From: Guillardia theta CCMP2712
Taxonomy: Eukaryota > Cryptophyceae > Pyrenomonadales > Geminigeraceae
Assembly: GCF_000315625.1 (NCBI RefSeq)
Contig: NW_005434548.1
Span: 2,006 to 48,581, forward strand
DNA: 46,576 bases
Direction: 5' to 3'
A model generated the notes under the pieces. The model had not been told where the DNA came from. It saw only the letters and a list, made by a program, of their open reading frames with translations, and searched no databases. A program made the position numbers and the translations under genes. Of the stretch, positions 1 through 11,088 are shown one piece after another. Numbering within the stretch: position 1 is the stretch's first letter; each line of letters opens with the position of its first letter.

Positions 1-157
1 GATCAGGATCAGGATCCAGGATCAGGATCAGGATCAGGATCAGGATCAGGATCAGGATCAGGCTCAGGATCAGGATCAGGATCAGGATCAGGATCAGGAT
101 CAGGATCAGGATCAGGATCAGGATCAGGATCAGGATCAGGATCAGGATCAGGATCAG
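1..157. repeat. GGATCA hexanucleotide microsatellite
   Basis: About 25 near-perfect copies of GGATCA, with single breaks near 13-18 and 61-66. In one frame it would encode an Asp-Pro run, but only as a by-product of the 6-bp period. It lies just beyond the 3' end of the coiled-coil gene on the minus strand and is cut by the window edge. Confidence 0.95.
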
Positions 158-207
158 AAAAGAAGCAATGTGAACAGGCTGCGATGCAGCGAAGCAACAG
201 AGTCTCC

Positions 208-3130
208 TTACTTCCTTTGCTCCTCAGCTTCTCGCACCTGCCAACCCACAGACACCCGACCAAGGAAGAAACGTCACGGCCACACTCGAGGAGGAGCATG
301 CAGATGATGACGTCACCGATTCTCGCAGTTGCTCGGCCTTCCTCCTCTCGTCCTCCAGGATGCTCCTCAAGTCCGCGATCTTGCTCTGCGGTAACGGAGC
401 CCTTGAGTCCCCAGCGCCAGGTCAGCACGTGCCCAGTCTGCTCACCTTCTGCATCTCGAGCGACCTCGCATTGTGGGAGATGGCAGCTTCTAACTCACGC
501 TCCTGGCACTCGATGAGACCGTGATGAGCTCGACGTGGAGAGTTTTCTCACCCTGTAGTCGCTCTCTGACTGAAGACTCGAAGGCTGACATGAAGGAATC
601 AGCGCTTATTTCTTTCTTCTCGCCCCATCTCTTTCCCCTCTCCCATTTCCTTTCCTCCCTCTCCTCACACTTACCCCAACTACTCCCACATCATCCCTCG
701 TTCTCCCCTCCTCAATTCTCTCCTAGACCATCGTCTCCTCTCCTCCTCGCCCCTTCATCTCCTCTCACCTCAGGAGCCTCCCGGAGCTGCTCGAGATGCT
801 GCTCGAGCTCTGCCACCTTGGCCGTTTGAAAACGGATGAACTCAGCCTGCAGTGCTCATGAGACGGCATCCTGCCCTGCAAACGACTTCACCTGCTTCTC
901 CACCCTAGTGCGAAAGTCGCTGATCATGGTTTCCTTGGCGTGGATCTCGTTCTGTTTCAAGTCAAGTCAACGTAGGGGTTCGTCATGCGGAAATAAGGAG
1001 AGGAGAAGAAGGTGAGGAAGAGAAGGGGAAGGAAGAGAAGAGGGGGGTGGGGGAGGGGGAGAAAAGGAAGAGAAGGACGAGGAAGAGGGAGAGAGGGGAG
1101 AGAAAAACTAGGAGGAGGAGGAGCAGGAGGAGCAGGAGGAGCAGGAGGAGAAAGGGTTTAAGAGAGAAATCTTGCTTTGAGAACAAGCAAGAGACGTGGG
1201 GGGATTGTGAATGTCGTACTTGGATATCACTCTGATTTCCTGATCGTATGCTTGCCAACTTGATTCAGATAACATGTCAGTGACTGGCCCTCTCAACACC
1301 CTGACGGCTCGCCACCTTCGCCTCCAGATCTTTCTTCTCCGTTGATAACGCGTCAGCCTGAACATATTGAGTGTCAAGGATAGATACTTGAGTAAGGCAT
1401 TGAATAACATAACAAAGAAGACAAACTGTGCACAACAAAGTTGCTCACCTTTCTCTCCAGATCTCTGACGACAGAGCGCAGTCCATCGAGGCGATGAAAA
1501 CCTTCATTGAAACATCGGTCAGCGTGTCGTGCACGGCACTGGGTAGGACTGACCATTCTCACTCCTCCCTTCCTCCAGCTGCGCCCGTCTGTTCGCCAGC
1601 TCGTCCTGTCCAACCGAGCAAATCAGCTCCTGCAAGCCTCGATCCATGAAGAGAGAGGCGAGAGGAGAGAAGAAATGAAACGAGGAGAGAAGAGAGCGCA
1701 GGAGGGAGGAGGAGGAGGGAGGAGCAAGGAGGAGCAAGGAGGAGCAAGGAGGAGCAAGGAAGAGGAGGGAATAAGATGAAGAAGGAAAGACGAAGAGCGA
1801 AGAAGAGGAAGGGAGAGGAAGAAAGTCCGGTCTCGCCTTGGACGCTCTCAGTTGGGCCTCGAGCTTTCGGCATCTGCAGGGCGTCAAGACTAGTTGGCAT
1901 GCTAGGGATGGTCGAGTACCTTGCATCGGTCTCATCTGTTTTCGATCGAACCCCTTCCTACCAGGAAGAAGTCACTGCCATCGGTTTGAAGTGAAGCCCG
2001 GACAGTTCGGGGTCCGAGGAGTGATCGTGGTAGGGGGACAGCAGCAGCAGCAGCGAAAAGAGAAGCAGGAGGAGGAGGAGGAGGAGGAGGAGAAAAGTGA
2101 GGAGGGAGAACGAGAACGAGAACGAGAACGAGAACGAGAACGAGAACGAGAACGAGAACGAGAACGAGAACGAGAACGAGAACGAGAACGAGAACGAGGA
2201 GACATGTAACATGAGGAGCAAACGGGTGAGCGTCCAACATGAGAACGGGAGTCATACCCTGAATAGAATGAACTTTTCTCTGAACGCCTCATGGTTTCGC
2301 TGAAGCTCGAGTAGCTCCTCATTCCTGACGCGGGGCAATCGAGATTGAGGACGAGGAGCCAAGAATCAGAACATTTCAAAGAGAGGAAGCGCGATCGCAC
2401 AGCATATACCTCCTCCTGATCTCTAACGTCTGCCGGTCGACGACGCCTTCGGTCGCCGTCAGTACAGGTCGTCACCTATCCACCATGCTCACCCTGCAGC
2501 TCGTCTGCCTGCGCTTTCAGCCTCTCCTTGTCCATATCGAGCCCAGGTATCTTGAGGCAGACTTATCAGCACACGGTCGCAGCATGCGGCTGAGAACGTC
2601 AACCTGATTCGAAGGCGGTTGATGCAAGCGAAGATCGGAGCTGCAGGGCCAAAGCAAGACAGAAACATCAGAGTGTCTTACGTGATGAGGAAGAGAGGTC
2701 AACAGAGGTCAACAGAGGTCAAGAGAGGTCAAGAGAGGTCAAGAGAGGTCAAGAGAGATGGATAGACATAGAGAAAAGTTCCAACGTTGTTGAGCGCATG
2801 TCAGGGAAACTTGTCATGGATGGTCTCCTGAGGGAAAGTCTCACTCTCCCTCGCCCTCTATTCTCCTCCACGCTTCTCACCCTTGCTGCCATCGATCCTG
2901 CTGCTGGCTCTGCGCAGAGTTCTGCTACAACTCTGTCACTCACTAGCAAACAACACCCTATCCCTACTTGCTGCTGAAGCTCCTCATACATCTGATCAAG
3001 ACACAGTCACCCTCTTGTCGCTGGCGCAAGGGAACAGCACAGCACTCACCGCCCTCTGTACGTCCAGCTGGCTCACTCGATGCACTTGAGGCTGAGAGTT
3101 GAACGACATGGGGTTCGAACTTGAAGGCAT
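208..3130 (-). CDS. Coiled-coil protein in many small exons, unknown family
   Basis: I do not recognise this protein. Reading the minus strand, a start at 3130 opens with MPSSSNPMSFNSQPQVHRVS and reaches a GTGAG donor after VQRA. Further short exons separated by GT-AG introns give heptad-like, charged peptides: MYEELQQQ (about 2990), LDMDKERLKAQADELQ (about 2500-2540), RNEELLELQRNHEAFREK (about 2270-2325), CRKLEAQLRASKA (about 1845-1885), GFHRLDGLRSVVRDLERK (about 1450-1505), ETMISDFRTRVEKQ (about 910-950), VAELEQHLEQLREAPE (about 775-825), ERELEAAISHNARSLEMQK (about 453-515) and DLRSILEDERRKAEQLRE (about 320-375). A last exon ending EAEEQRK then TAA would stop at 208. Introns vary from about 45 nt (850-895) to several hundred nt and carry the purine-rich microsatellites. 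The composition suggests a structural coiled coil, cytoskeletal or ciliary, but that is a guess. Strand and coding nature are well supported; some exons and the exact 3' end are not. Confidence 0.6.
2106..2199. repeat. GAGAAC hexanucleotide repeat in an intron
   Basis: About 15 perfect copies of a 6-bp unit (GAACGA in one phase) inside an intron of the coiled-coil gene. It reads as purine-rich on plus and as pyrimidine-rich in the sense of the gene. Shorter tracts of the same style lie at about 1111-1151 (GGAGCA type) and 1721-1760 (10-bp unit GGAGCAAGGA). Confidence 0.9.
2695..2757. repeat. 10-bp tandem repeat AGAGGTCAAS
   Basis: Six tandem copies of a decamer alternating AGAGGTCAAC and AGAGGTCAAG, within an intron of the minus-strand coiled-coil gene. 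Confidence 0.85.
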
Positions 3131-4316
3131 GGGAGCTCCTCGCTGCCACCTCCTTTCAGTGCTCATCTCAATCCCTCACGGCAGCGTACCCCAGTTTGCT
3201 GCAGGTAGGATGGCTGGTAAGGGTTCCCTTGAAAGGAATTGACGCCGTTGTACCCCTTTGTGTGTCGCGTCAGTCTACGGCAACATGGCATTGCATGCAC
3301 TACCGGCATCGGCATCTGAGGGGCAGGACTGGTGAAAGAGTACATGCTCTTGTAAAAACGTCAGTCGTAATCTCGGCATGTGAGCAATATGCCCCCTCCC
3401 CTTTTCCCCCCTCTCCTCCTCTCCTCCTCTCCTCCTCTCCTTTTCTCCTCCTCTCCTCCTGCCAGCAACCATCCTTTGACTCCCTCCAACCTGGACCTCC
3501 ATATGACCGTCTCACCGGCTACCCACCCTTCATGCGCTTCTGTATCCCTGATCAACCAGGGACGGCTTTCCCCCTGCCTCACCTCGCTCTCCTCTATATC
3601 AAGACTCCTCCTCTCTCATCCCCTCCCTCCCTCCTCTCATATCTTCCTTCCATTCCTCATCCTCCCCCTCCCGTCTCTTCCCCTCCCCTCCCCTCCCTCC
3701 CTCCCTCCCTCCCTCCTATCCGCGTCACTCCACTGCCATTTCCGTTACGTCTGAGGGGCGTAAATAACGAACTAAAAGTAGCCCTCATCCCCCTCCGTAA
3801 AATTGTAAAAACAATTTTTTGCGGGGGTATTGCGGCGAAATTTCGCAGGGATGGCAGGGGAGGAGGGAGGGAGGGGAGGGAGGGAGGAGAAGGCAGGGGC
3901 AGAGGGAGGGAGGAGAAGGCAGGAGGAGGATGCAGAAAGGTAGACAGAGGGTATGTAGAAGGAGCAGGAAGGCAAATATTGGTTCACAGGGTGAAAGATG
4001 TGTTGGTTTGTTTGTTGGCAATCAACCTAAAGGATGGGGGGAAAGGGGGTGGAGGAGGGATGCGGTAGAAATGCAGACATTGGCGTGATACATTCGCGGT
4101 TTCAATGCGATAGAAACGAGGATGAGATGTGCAGCAGACGTGACACTGTGTTGGTCGCGGTCGACAGCAAAGGTTTGTGAATCGCACGTGAGAAACAAGA
4201 AAGCTGAGGGAGGTCAAGGAGAGAATGTGCAGAACTCGTTGAGAGGATGAGGAATGGAGCGGGGGTGATAGATAACTGAGCTTGCCGTGCTTGACTTCGT
4301 CCATCGTAGGGGAGAG
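3131..4316. other. Intergenic spacer between divergent genes
   Basis: This separates the minus-strand coiled-coil start (3130) from the plus-strand finger gene (4317) and probably holds both promoters. A pyrimidine tract (CCTCT-like) fills 3395-3720. At 3799-3818 an inverted repeat AAAATTGT-AAAA-ACAATTTT can form an 8-bp hairpin, and 3835-3846 is a perfect palindrome GCGAAATTTCGC. Between them is GCGGGGGTA, one of the GGGGTA/TACCCC motifs that recur between genes in this window. After 3850 the sequence is GGGA-rich. A long open frame here is low-complexity and looks non-coding. Confidence 0.6.
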
Positions 4317-4662
4317 ATGAGCTCTTCGTGGGCGGAGCTGTTTGATCAGATGTGCAACATCAGCGAAAGGTCAGCCGGTTCGTCGATGGAGGGAGAGCAG
4401 GCGAAGAATGAGAAGGATGCGTACTACGAAGAGGTCTTCCTCTCTTGCTGTGCATGCGCATTGTTGTTGATGGAAAGTTCAAAGATGTTGAGGCAAGCCA
4501 GGATGCATGCGTCGGAACAAACTTACGACGGGACGTTGAAAGCCCTGGCCATGGTGAGGAGGAGGAGGAAAGAGGCAGGTGGTGGTCAGAAGCAGGAGGG
4601 GGCTGGAAGGTGCAGGAGGGGGCTGGAGGAGGAGCGAGAAGCAGGGTGGGGAGACGGGGAGA

Positions 4663-4719
<57 letters not shown>

Positions 4720-5638
4720 CGTGAGAGTTTGATCGGCAGGTGGTCCTGATGTTTCTCAGGTCACTGACGTGATCAGAGAACGAGGGGGGGGTGAGAAGGC
4801 TGTGCTAGAGGCTCTCAAGAATGCTCGTGAGAACCATCAGCGGGTTGTAGCCTCGTCTGCTCGCCCTGGCCCCGAATGGTTCCTCCTGCAGCCTGTGGGG
4901 ACTGAGAGTGAGCTGGGGACTGAGCAGTCTCTCCTTGCAGACAGCGGGAGGGAGCGGGTAAGGAGCTTTCTCCCCGGCATACGAGCATGTGAAACATTGA
5001 CGGCTGGTTCTTCAGATCATCATGGACGCGGCGGAGGACGGGAGCAGCGTGCTGTGCCGGGCGTGCGGGGCGCTGGTGAATGCGAGTAGGATGATGGCAC
5101 ATCAGCAGGTGCTGGATGTGTTAGTGTGGGTGCTGGTGTTGTTGAGATGATTCCGACTGTGCGGTCTCATGAGTTGTGCGATGCTTCAACGCGTTGTGTC
5201 AACGTGTTGTTTCAACGTGTTGTTTCAACGTGTTGTTTCAACGTGTTGTTTCAACGTGTTGTTTTGTTTCAATGTGTTGTTTCAATGTGTTGTTTCAATG
5301 TGTTGTGTCAACGTGTTGTTTCGACGCGTTGTTTCAATGTGTTGTTCAACGTTTTGTTTCAATGTGTTGTTTCAACGTGTTGCCTTGCCCCAGCACTGCC
5401 TCCTCTGACAGTGTTGTTAAAGTTCTGGTGCAACGCACTTGCAAGCGAGGATGCGGAGATGGAGGTCGACAGCAGCGAAGTCCCGCCGCAGCTGCTCTCA
5501 ACTCCCAACGTGCAACCGAGCAGGTCAGGACGGCATCCGTTCATGCTCCTGCCTCGTCCGCTGAAGCCTTTCAGCAGCAGTCTGTTCGAGGAGGTCCGAC
5601 TGAGACCTGGGCCGATAAAGTTCATGTACGAGATATGA
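4317..5638 (+). CDS. Small protein with C2HC zinc-finger-like motif
   Basis: Four exons fit with all introns in phase 0: 4317-4553, 4760-4957, 5016-5108 and 5423-5638, giving about 247 aa. The first ATG after an in-frame non-ATG stretch is 4317 (MSSSWAELFDQM). The N-terminal half is helical and Cys-rich (VFLSCCACALLLMESSK). The third exon carries LCRACGALVNASRMMAHQQ, and the fourth supplies the next Cys (FWC), making C-x2-C-x11-H-x4-C. This spacing resembles the SGF11-type finger of the SAGA deubiquitinase module, but the flanking residues (RFAPHL in SGF11, RMMAHQ here) match poorly and the N-terminus is not diagnostic. The C-terminus is acidic then basic, ending PGPIKFMYEI. Good codon bias supports the last exon. 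The assignment to a family is weak; that it is a gene is fairly likely. Confidence 0.55.
4664..4719. repeat. GGAGCA hexanucleotide repeat in an intron
   Basis: Nine or so copies of GGAGCA within the first intron (4554-4759) of the finger-protein gene. The same hexamer occurs in the coding RS region of the SPF45 gene at about 37363-37490. Confidence 0.9.
5185..5384 (+). repeat. 13-bp tandem repeat TTGTTTCAACGTG
   Basis: About 14 head-to-tail copies of a 13-mer, with drift (CAATGTG, CGACGCG, a GTTTTG interruption), filling most of the 314-nt third intron of the finger-protein gene. Because 13 is not a multiple of three the array reads in all frames without a stable peptide. Donor and acceptor lie outside the array. 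Confidence 0.9.
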
Positions 5639-5850
5639 CCGGGAGGGAGGAGTTTGCCATGGTGTCTTGTTGAGCTCTTGCTCAGCGGAGATACCTCGAT
5701 AGTTCGATCTTGTTATTTCTCCCTCCCTCTCTCCTCCTCCCTCCTCTAGTCTTGCTGTGCTGCTGCCGGTCCCTTGCCCCTTGCTCCTTGCTCCGCCTGT
5801 ACCAACTCATCCTCTTCCTCGTGCGATAGACAGCAGCTTTCCTGCTTGCA

Positions 5851-6860
5851 TCACTGAGATGACGGGGAGGACGACTTCACTCGCTCCAGCAGACTCTGGA
5901 GGGTCTGGTAGCCCTGCTCTGAAATCAGGAGAGACAAGTAGCGGAATGAAAGCCAAACCCCCACTGTTTCATACATCCCCTTCATCCCATCCTTTCACTT
6001 CGCCTTTCCCCGCACACCTTCCACAATTCCATCCCCTTCCCTACCTCTTCTCTGCCCACCTCTCCCCTTCTCCTCCCCCTTTCTCCTCTCCCCTTCCCTT
6101 CGTCTTCCTCCTCTTCCCCCTCCCCCCCTGCTCTTCCCTCCACTTCTTTCTTCCCCCTCCTCCTCCCTCCTGTTCTTCTCTCGTCTCGTCCCCTCTCGTG
6201 TCCTTACCTCGTGCCCCTCGAACGCATCCTTGGACTTAACGAGGGCGGAGCTGAGAGCTGAACGAGCTGAGAAGAGTTTCTGCGAGCTTCCTTCCCTGGG
6301 CGAGGTAGACAAGTTAGCAGGAGGAGAAAGTTGAAGAGATGGTGAAGGTCGACAAGGAGACCTTGGGAGGGAGGGGGAAGAAGAACAGAAGAGTGAGGGA
6401 GGGAGAGGGGAGGAGGAGGGGGAGAGCTGCAGAGGAGGAGGTGAGGGAGGAGGACAGAGTGCGGAGGGAAGAGGGAGGAGGGTGAAGGGTGGAGAAGCGA
6501 AGAGAAGGGAGGGAGGGAGGGAGGAAGTACCTCAGGTAAGCGTCTGTCAGGCGCGACAGCACGTCCACGACTTGCTCGAACTTGTTGGCATCTGACTGCC
6601 ATCCAGCTGACTGACTCGCCCTGAGAGCCTGGGGAGGGAGAAATCAGATAGAAGAGAGGAGAAGGGAAGAGGAAGGAATGGGAGAGCTCGCACGATAATG
6701 CAGAAGCGAGATGGGGTGAGAAAACTTGAAGATATCAGGTGAAAGGAACTTGTGTTGGGGTGGGAAGATCCTATTCTGCTCCTGCTCCTCCTCTTGCTCC
6801 TGCTCCATCCTCTATCCTCCTGCTCCTGCTCCTGCTCCTGCCTCTGATCCTGATCCTGAT

Positions 6861-6892
<32 letters not shown>

Positions 6893-6906
6893 CTCTGCTC
6901 CTGCCT

Positions 6907-6976
<70 letters not shown>

Positions 6977-9399
6977 CTCTGCTCCCGCTCCTGCTCCTCC
7001 TGCTTCTGAATCAGCTGCTCTTGCTGACCTTGCTGTGGCAGTCGAGCTCATGCGCAAGATTTCCTTCTTCCTTGAGCCACTCGGCGTAGATCTGAACGAA
7101 ATTGAGAGAAGTGAAGAGGAGAGGAAAGAGCGGAAGGAAGGGGGAGAAGCGGGGGGGGTTGCAAGAGAGCAGGGAGAATGAGAGAGGAGAGAGGAGAGAG
7201 GAGGAGAGAGGAGGGAGAGGAGGGGAGAGGTGGGGAGAGAGGAGGAAAGCTGCAGACCAGCCAGTAGCGATGATTGTCTGTAATGCCTCCAAGAGTGCTG
7301 CAGGTCTAAAGGAAGATTTAGAAGGATGCGGGAAATAAAGGACAGGAGCTCGAGCACGAGCACGAGCACAAGCAGCAGGAAAAATAAAGTTGAAGGAGTA
7401 AGGAAGGGAGAAGGGGCGAAGAGGGAGGAGGAGGGAGGAGGAAGGAGGAGGAGGGAGGAGGAGGGAGGTGAAGGGAACGGAGGATGGAGGAACCTTGAGT
7501 AGCTTCTCGACCCCCATCACGAAGCTTGTATTCTTCTCCTCCTCCTCTTGTTTCTTGCCGATGGCACATCTAACAAGCACCTCGAGGATCTGCCAATTAC
7601 CCTCAACACCAGCACCAGCACCAGCACCAGCACCAGCACCAGCACCAGCATTAGGAGGAGGAGCTTGGGAGGAGGAGCATTGGGAGGAGGAGGAGGAGAG
7701 TCAGACCTCGATGTCAACTTCTTTTTCCTTGAGTGACAACAACTCTACAGTAGCGTTGAGGACAAGCTGCCACCTCTTGAGACGAATGGCTGCTGTACGG
7801 TAGTTCTCCCAGATCTAAAGTAAGAGATCAGGGGGAGAGCAAAGTGAGGTCGTCATCATCATCATCACCACCACCACCACCACCACCACCATCACCACCA
7901 TCACCACCACCACCACCACCACCATCACCATCACCATCACCATCACCACCACCATCATCAGCACCATCATCATAACCACCACCACCACCACCACCACCAC
8001 CACCACCACCACCACCACCACCACCACCACCACCACCACCATCATCATCACCACCACCATCACAATCACAATCACAATCACCATCACCATCACCATCACC
8101 ATCACCATCATTATCACATCTATCTTCATAATGACACCTGGACAGCTCCCCAGCGCATCTTCGGCATCCTTCCACAGTTCGAATAACCTCTCATGCAGAG
8201 TAGAGCTCCTTCCCTGATCTTAAAATCTCAAACTTGTCGAGCAGAGCAGAACATGAGAGATCTGACATGGAGGAGACGCTGCTGAATCCCAACCGCTCTC
8301 GCCGACCACCATGGCAGGGACAAGGGACGGACTCTCGACTCTGACATCACGTCGAACAACAGGGTGATCGCGGCTCGAAGGTAGATGGGCTTCTCCGCTC
8401 CATCGTAGAACATTTCACTGCCGGGATGTGTTAGCAATTCAAGGGGAAGTCTTCAACGCTCATCATCGTCATCGTCATCTCCATCATCATCATCATCTCC
8501 ATCATCATCTCCATCATCCTCAGAAGCAGCATCAGCATCTCACTCGCAATCAGCCTTCTTATGAGTGACAAAACGATCTAAATGCAAACTATTTCCAGGA
8601 TTGCATTATCAACTTCCAAACACAACGCCAAGACAACAACAACAGCTTCGCTAAGCAACCAACAAGCTACAAACCTGTCTTGCTCCAGCGCATGCTGGCT
8701 CGCCGCGTTCAACTTCGCCGCCGTCTCGCTCGAGCTCTCTACCTCGGCATGGCAGGGAAGGGGAGAGAAATGAATCTTCATGGGAGGGCCAGTCCAGTTG
8801 CTTGCAACAAACACGTTCAAGAATATCGCTCCCATCCACATGACAGCCAAAGCACGCGACTGCACGTCCTCTCCTCCTCCTCCTCCTCCTCCTCCTCCTC
8901 CTCCTCTCACAAACTCCTGCATCCGCTCCTTCAAGTCCGCAAAATCCCTCGACTCGCACTCCTCTGCGCTCTCCTCCTTGAACTCGTACGCCCCTTCAAA
9001 GGAGCAGGTCCGCTTCAGAAATTCCCTGGGCAAGTCAGGTCACGACAGAGGACACAGCCGCTGCTTCACCTGGCAAGGAGCAATCCTCGAGCAATCACGC
9101 CATCCTTCAGCGATTGGCACAGCAGCAGGGCCGCCTCTGCCATGTCCTCAGCCTTGTCGAGCTGCAAGCCTGCGAACTTTGACAGCACTCGCTCTTCCTC
9201 TGCGCGCTCGGACGCCTCCCGCTCCTGCACGAGATTCTTGATCCTCCTCGCGTACTCAGCAGCTGTCTCCCGTCCTTGCACTTTGACAGCAGACAGTCAG
9301 GCGTGGGCCACTCACCTCCTCCCCCTTACCTTGGTTGATCCGCTCGCCATCGTTGCCTGAGATCGCTTGTAGCTCGTCGAAGACGCTCGGTTGAGGCAT
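5851..9399 (-). CDS. Multi-exon helical protein, unknown family
   Basis: I do not recognise this protein. On the minus strand it starts at 9399 (MPQPSVFDELQAISGNDG). A strong exon around 9070-9280 follows (ETAAEYARRIKNLVQERE, then LDKAEDMAEAALLLCQSLKD), then EFLKRTCSFEGAYEFKEE (about 8910-9030) and VESSSETAAKLNAASQ (about 8680-8750). Next come FYDGAEKPIYLRAAITLLFD (about 8330-8410), LHERLFELWKDAEDALGS (about 8150-8200), IWENYRTAAIRLKRWQLVLN (about 7740-7815), ILEVLVRCAIGKKQEEEE (about 7530-7585), LLEALQTIIATGWSA (about 7260-7310), IYAEWLKEEGNLAHELD (about 7045-7095) and DANKFEQVVDVLSRLTDAY (about 6540-6600). It ends with ALVKSKDAFEGHE (about 6215-6255) and LQSLLERVKSSSPSSQ then TGA at 5851-5853. 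Introns contain CT/AG tracts, a 230-nt CTCCTG array and a 270-nt CAY array. The chain of amphipathic helices suggests an alpha-helical scaffold. Gene and strand are well supported; exact junctions are not. Confidence 0.6.
6776..7006. repeat. CTCCTG hexanucleotide array in an intron
   Basis: An impure array of CTCCTG (GGAGCA-class hexamer on the other strand) with CCTCTG and ATCCTG variants, inside an intron of the minus-strand 5851-9399 gene. Its open frames (Ala-Pro or Leu runs) are artefacts of the repeat. Confidence 0.9.
7600..7650. repeat. CAGCAC hexanucleotide repeat
   Basis: About eight copies of ACCAGC in an intron of the 5851-9399 minus-strand gene, close to the acceptor side of the exon encoding ILEVLVRCAIGKK. 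Confidence 0.85.
7848..8115. repeat. CAC/CAT trinucleotide array
   Basis: About 270 nt of CAC, CAT and a few AAC/AAT triplets, within one intron of the minus-strand gene (donor GTGTCATTATG just right of it). The transcript would read GTG/GAT. Related shorter CAT-rich tracts lie at 8461-8520. Confidence 0.9.
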
Positions 9400-11088
9400 C
9401 CTGCCGAGCAACTTTCAACAAGAGACACGAATGTACTCGTCTCCTCTCTTTCGGCAATGAGAAGAACGCAACGCATCCCCAAGTGCTTCAGTTCCCTGGT
9501 TCTTGCTGCTGCTCATCGGATCAGAGCCCTAAGCTGATCGCAGCATGCATCTCCACTCCTCTTCTCCCTCCTTCCTAGAACTTTCTGAGCTAGCTTGGAC
9601 AGCTACTGTTAGCAGCACGGTCTAACCTCATACTATGCCATGCCATGCCATGCCATGCCATGCCCTTGCTTGCTTCGCCCCCTTCCCTCTTCACGTGCCA
9701 TGGCGAACATTCTGCAAGATTTGCATGGGCCCCCCTCAGGTCCGGCCGGGCCCGGGCTGCAACCGGCGGAACTGAAAAAGCGCCGGGCCGGGACTGGAAG
9801 TATCCTGAAGGATACATGTGATCCTCTTCATTTCTCGTACCTCAAGGTGACCCCCGTTCCTGGGCGATTCCAGACCCCACCGTGTTCGTGGACTGAAAAG
9901 TACCCCCCCTTTTCCCCGCCCCGTAGTGTGGTATTGCAGGAAATGATAACCCTACCCTCAAATTTCAAGATCTTTCTGAGCACCTACGTATCCTGTAACA
10001 TTTTATTATTGAAGTCATAGGTAAAAATGGTCATGCGATCATAGACTACCACCCCTTCATTCCACTACCCCACATTAATGGGACCCACCCGTCCACTTCC
10101 ACCCACCTTTCTGCCTTGACACCACAGGATCCCCGCCGCCGCAAACCATGCAGCTCTCCCGAGATGGCCGCAACGCGCATGCACGACTGAAATCATCATA
10201 TTACTCCTCTGACATGACGCCATGCATACTCCTCTGACTACCCTCAATCCCTCTAGCGTACATGGTCCCATCCAAAAGCTTGCTCCACCACATTGATCGC
10301 AACTTGCAGCGCATTTTTCTTAGCTGCAAGCGTGCATATAACAGGGAAAGTTACTATGCCATCATCTTCTGCTCTTCATCTACAACACAAAGTTCGTGTC
10401 ATCCTCCTGTTTCTCTACTCTCCCACACCTTCTGATCATGCTGTACACTCGTTTTATCCAAAATCTTTTGCTACCAAGTTGCTGCCGTACTTTGAGTCCT
10501 GACTGTTCCTGGTGATCCAGTCGACCTCATGTGCTCCTTCACCTTCCTTCCATCACTCTAGAGAACATACTATCTGTAATCTTAACGAAATTCCCCCCTC
10601 TCCTGTCCCCTGTTCGGTCTTTCCCTGATGCCGACTGTGTCTCTTCACTTCTGACAGACCTGTGGCTCGCTCGTTTTTGCATTTTGCGAAACATCCTTGT
10701 GTGGCTCTTTCATAGTTGACAAGTGTATGATGTGTCTGTGTCTCCATAAAAATACTCCCTTCAATGCTGCAGTTTCGATCCGTTGCTAAATTTTGGTAGA
10801 TTTACCTTCCAACCGATGCAACTCAAGCGAACGTGCTTCAATTTTGACAAAATATGTCTGCGCATTGCACTTTGGTGATTTTTCAGGCATCTATGGTTCA
10901 TTAGATACAGCTTACAGCTTTGTTGAGTGGATTATCTAGCCTCCATAGACTTTCACACCATTCTCTCAGACCACTTCTGTTTCTCTGCATAACGTCCCTT
11001 GCCGCCCATTCTCAGCGCTTTCTCCTCCTCGGATCCTTTCATGCGATACTAACTGCTTCCTCAGAGTGCAGGCCAAATTGGTGTCGCC
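9400..11088. other. Intergenic spacer upstream of SIN3
   Basis: This lies between the minus-strand gene starting at 9399 and SIN3 at 11089. It holds an ATGCC pentamer run (9632-9664) and a GC-rich block (9727-9795, CCGGGCC cores). Just after the block is the small inverted repeat GTATCCT-GA-AGGATAC. A stretch with TACCCC-like motifs follows (9899-10110: TACCCCCC, ACCCTACCC, CTACCCC). The 100 nt before the SIN3 ATG are pyrimidine-rich on the sense strand. I see no convincing exon; open frames here are short and have unbiased codon use. Confidence 0.55.

Noticed and set aside
9-428. Minus-strand frame ending in a long Asp-Pro run
   Set aside because: The run is only the GGATCA array read in one phase; a different frame of the same strand carries the coiled-coil exon.
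3121-4068. 315-codon plus-strand open frame
   Set aside because: It crosses pyrimidine and GGGA tracts, has no consistent codon bias or recognisable domain, and overlaps the first exon of the minus-strand coiled-coil gene.
5126-5673. Two long overlapping Cys/Val/Phe-rich frames
   Set aside because: Most of each is the 13-bp repeat, which lies in an intron; only the last 216 nt of one frame have coding character.
7815-8175. Poly-Val/Met and poly-Gly/Asp frames
   Set aside because: By-products of the CAC/CAT array inside an intron.
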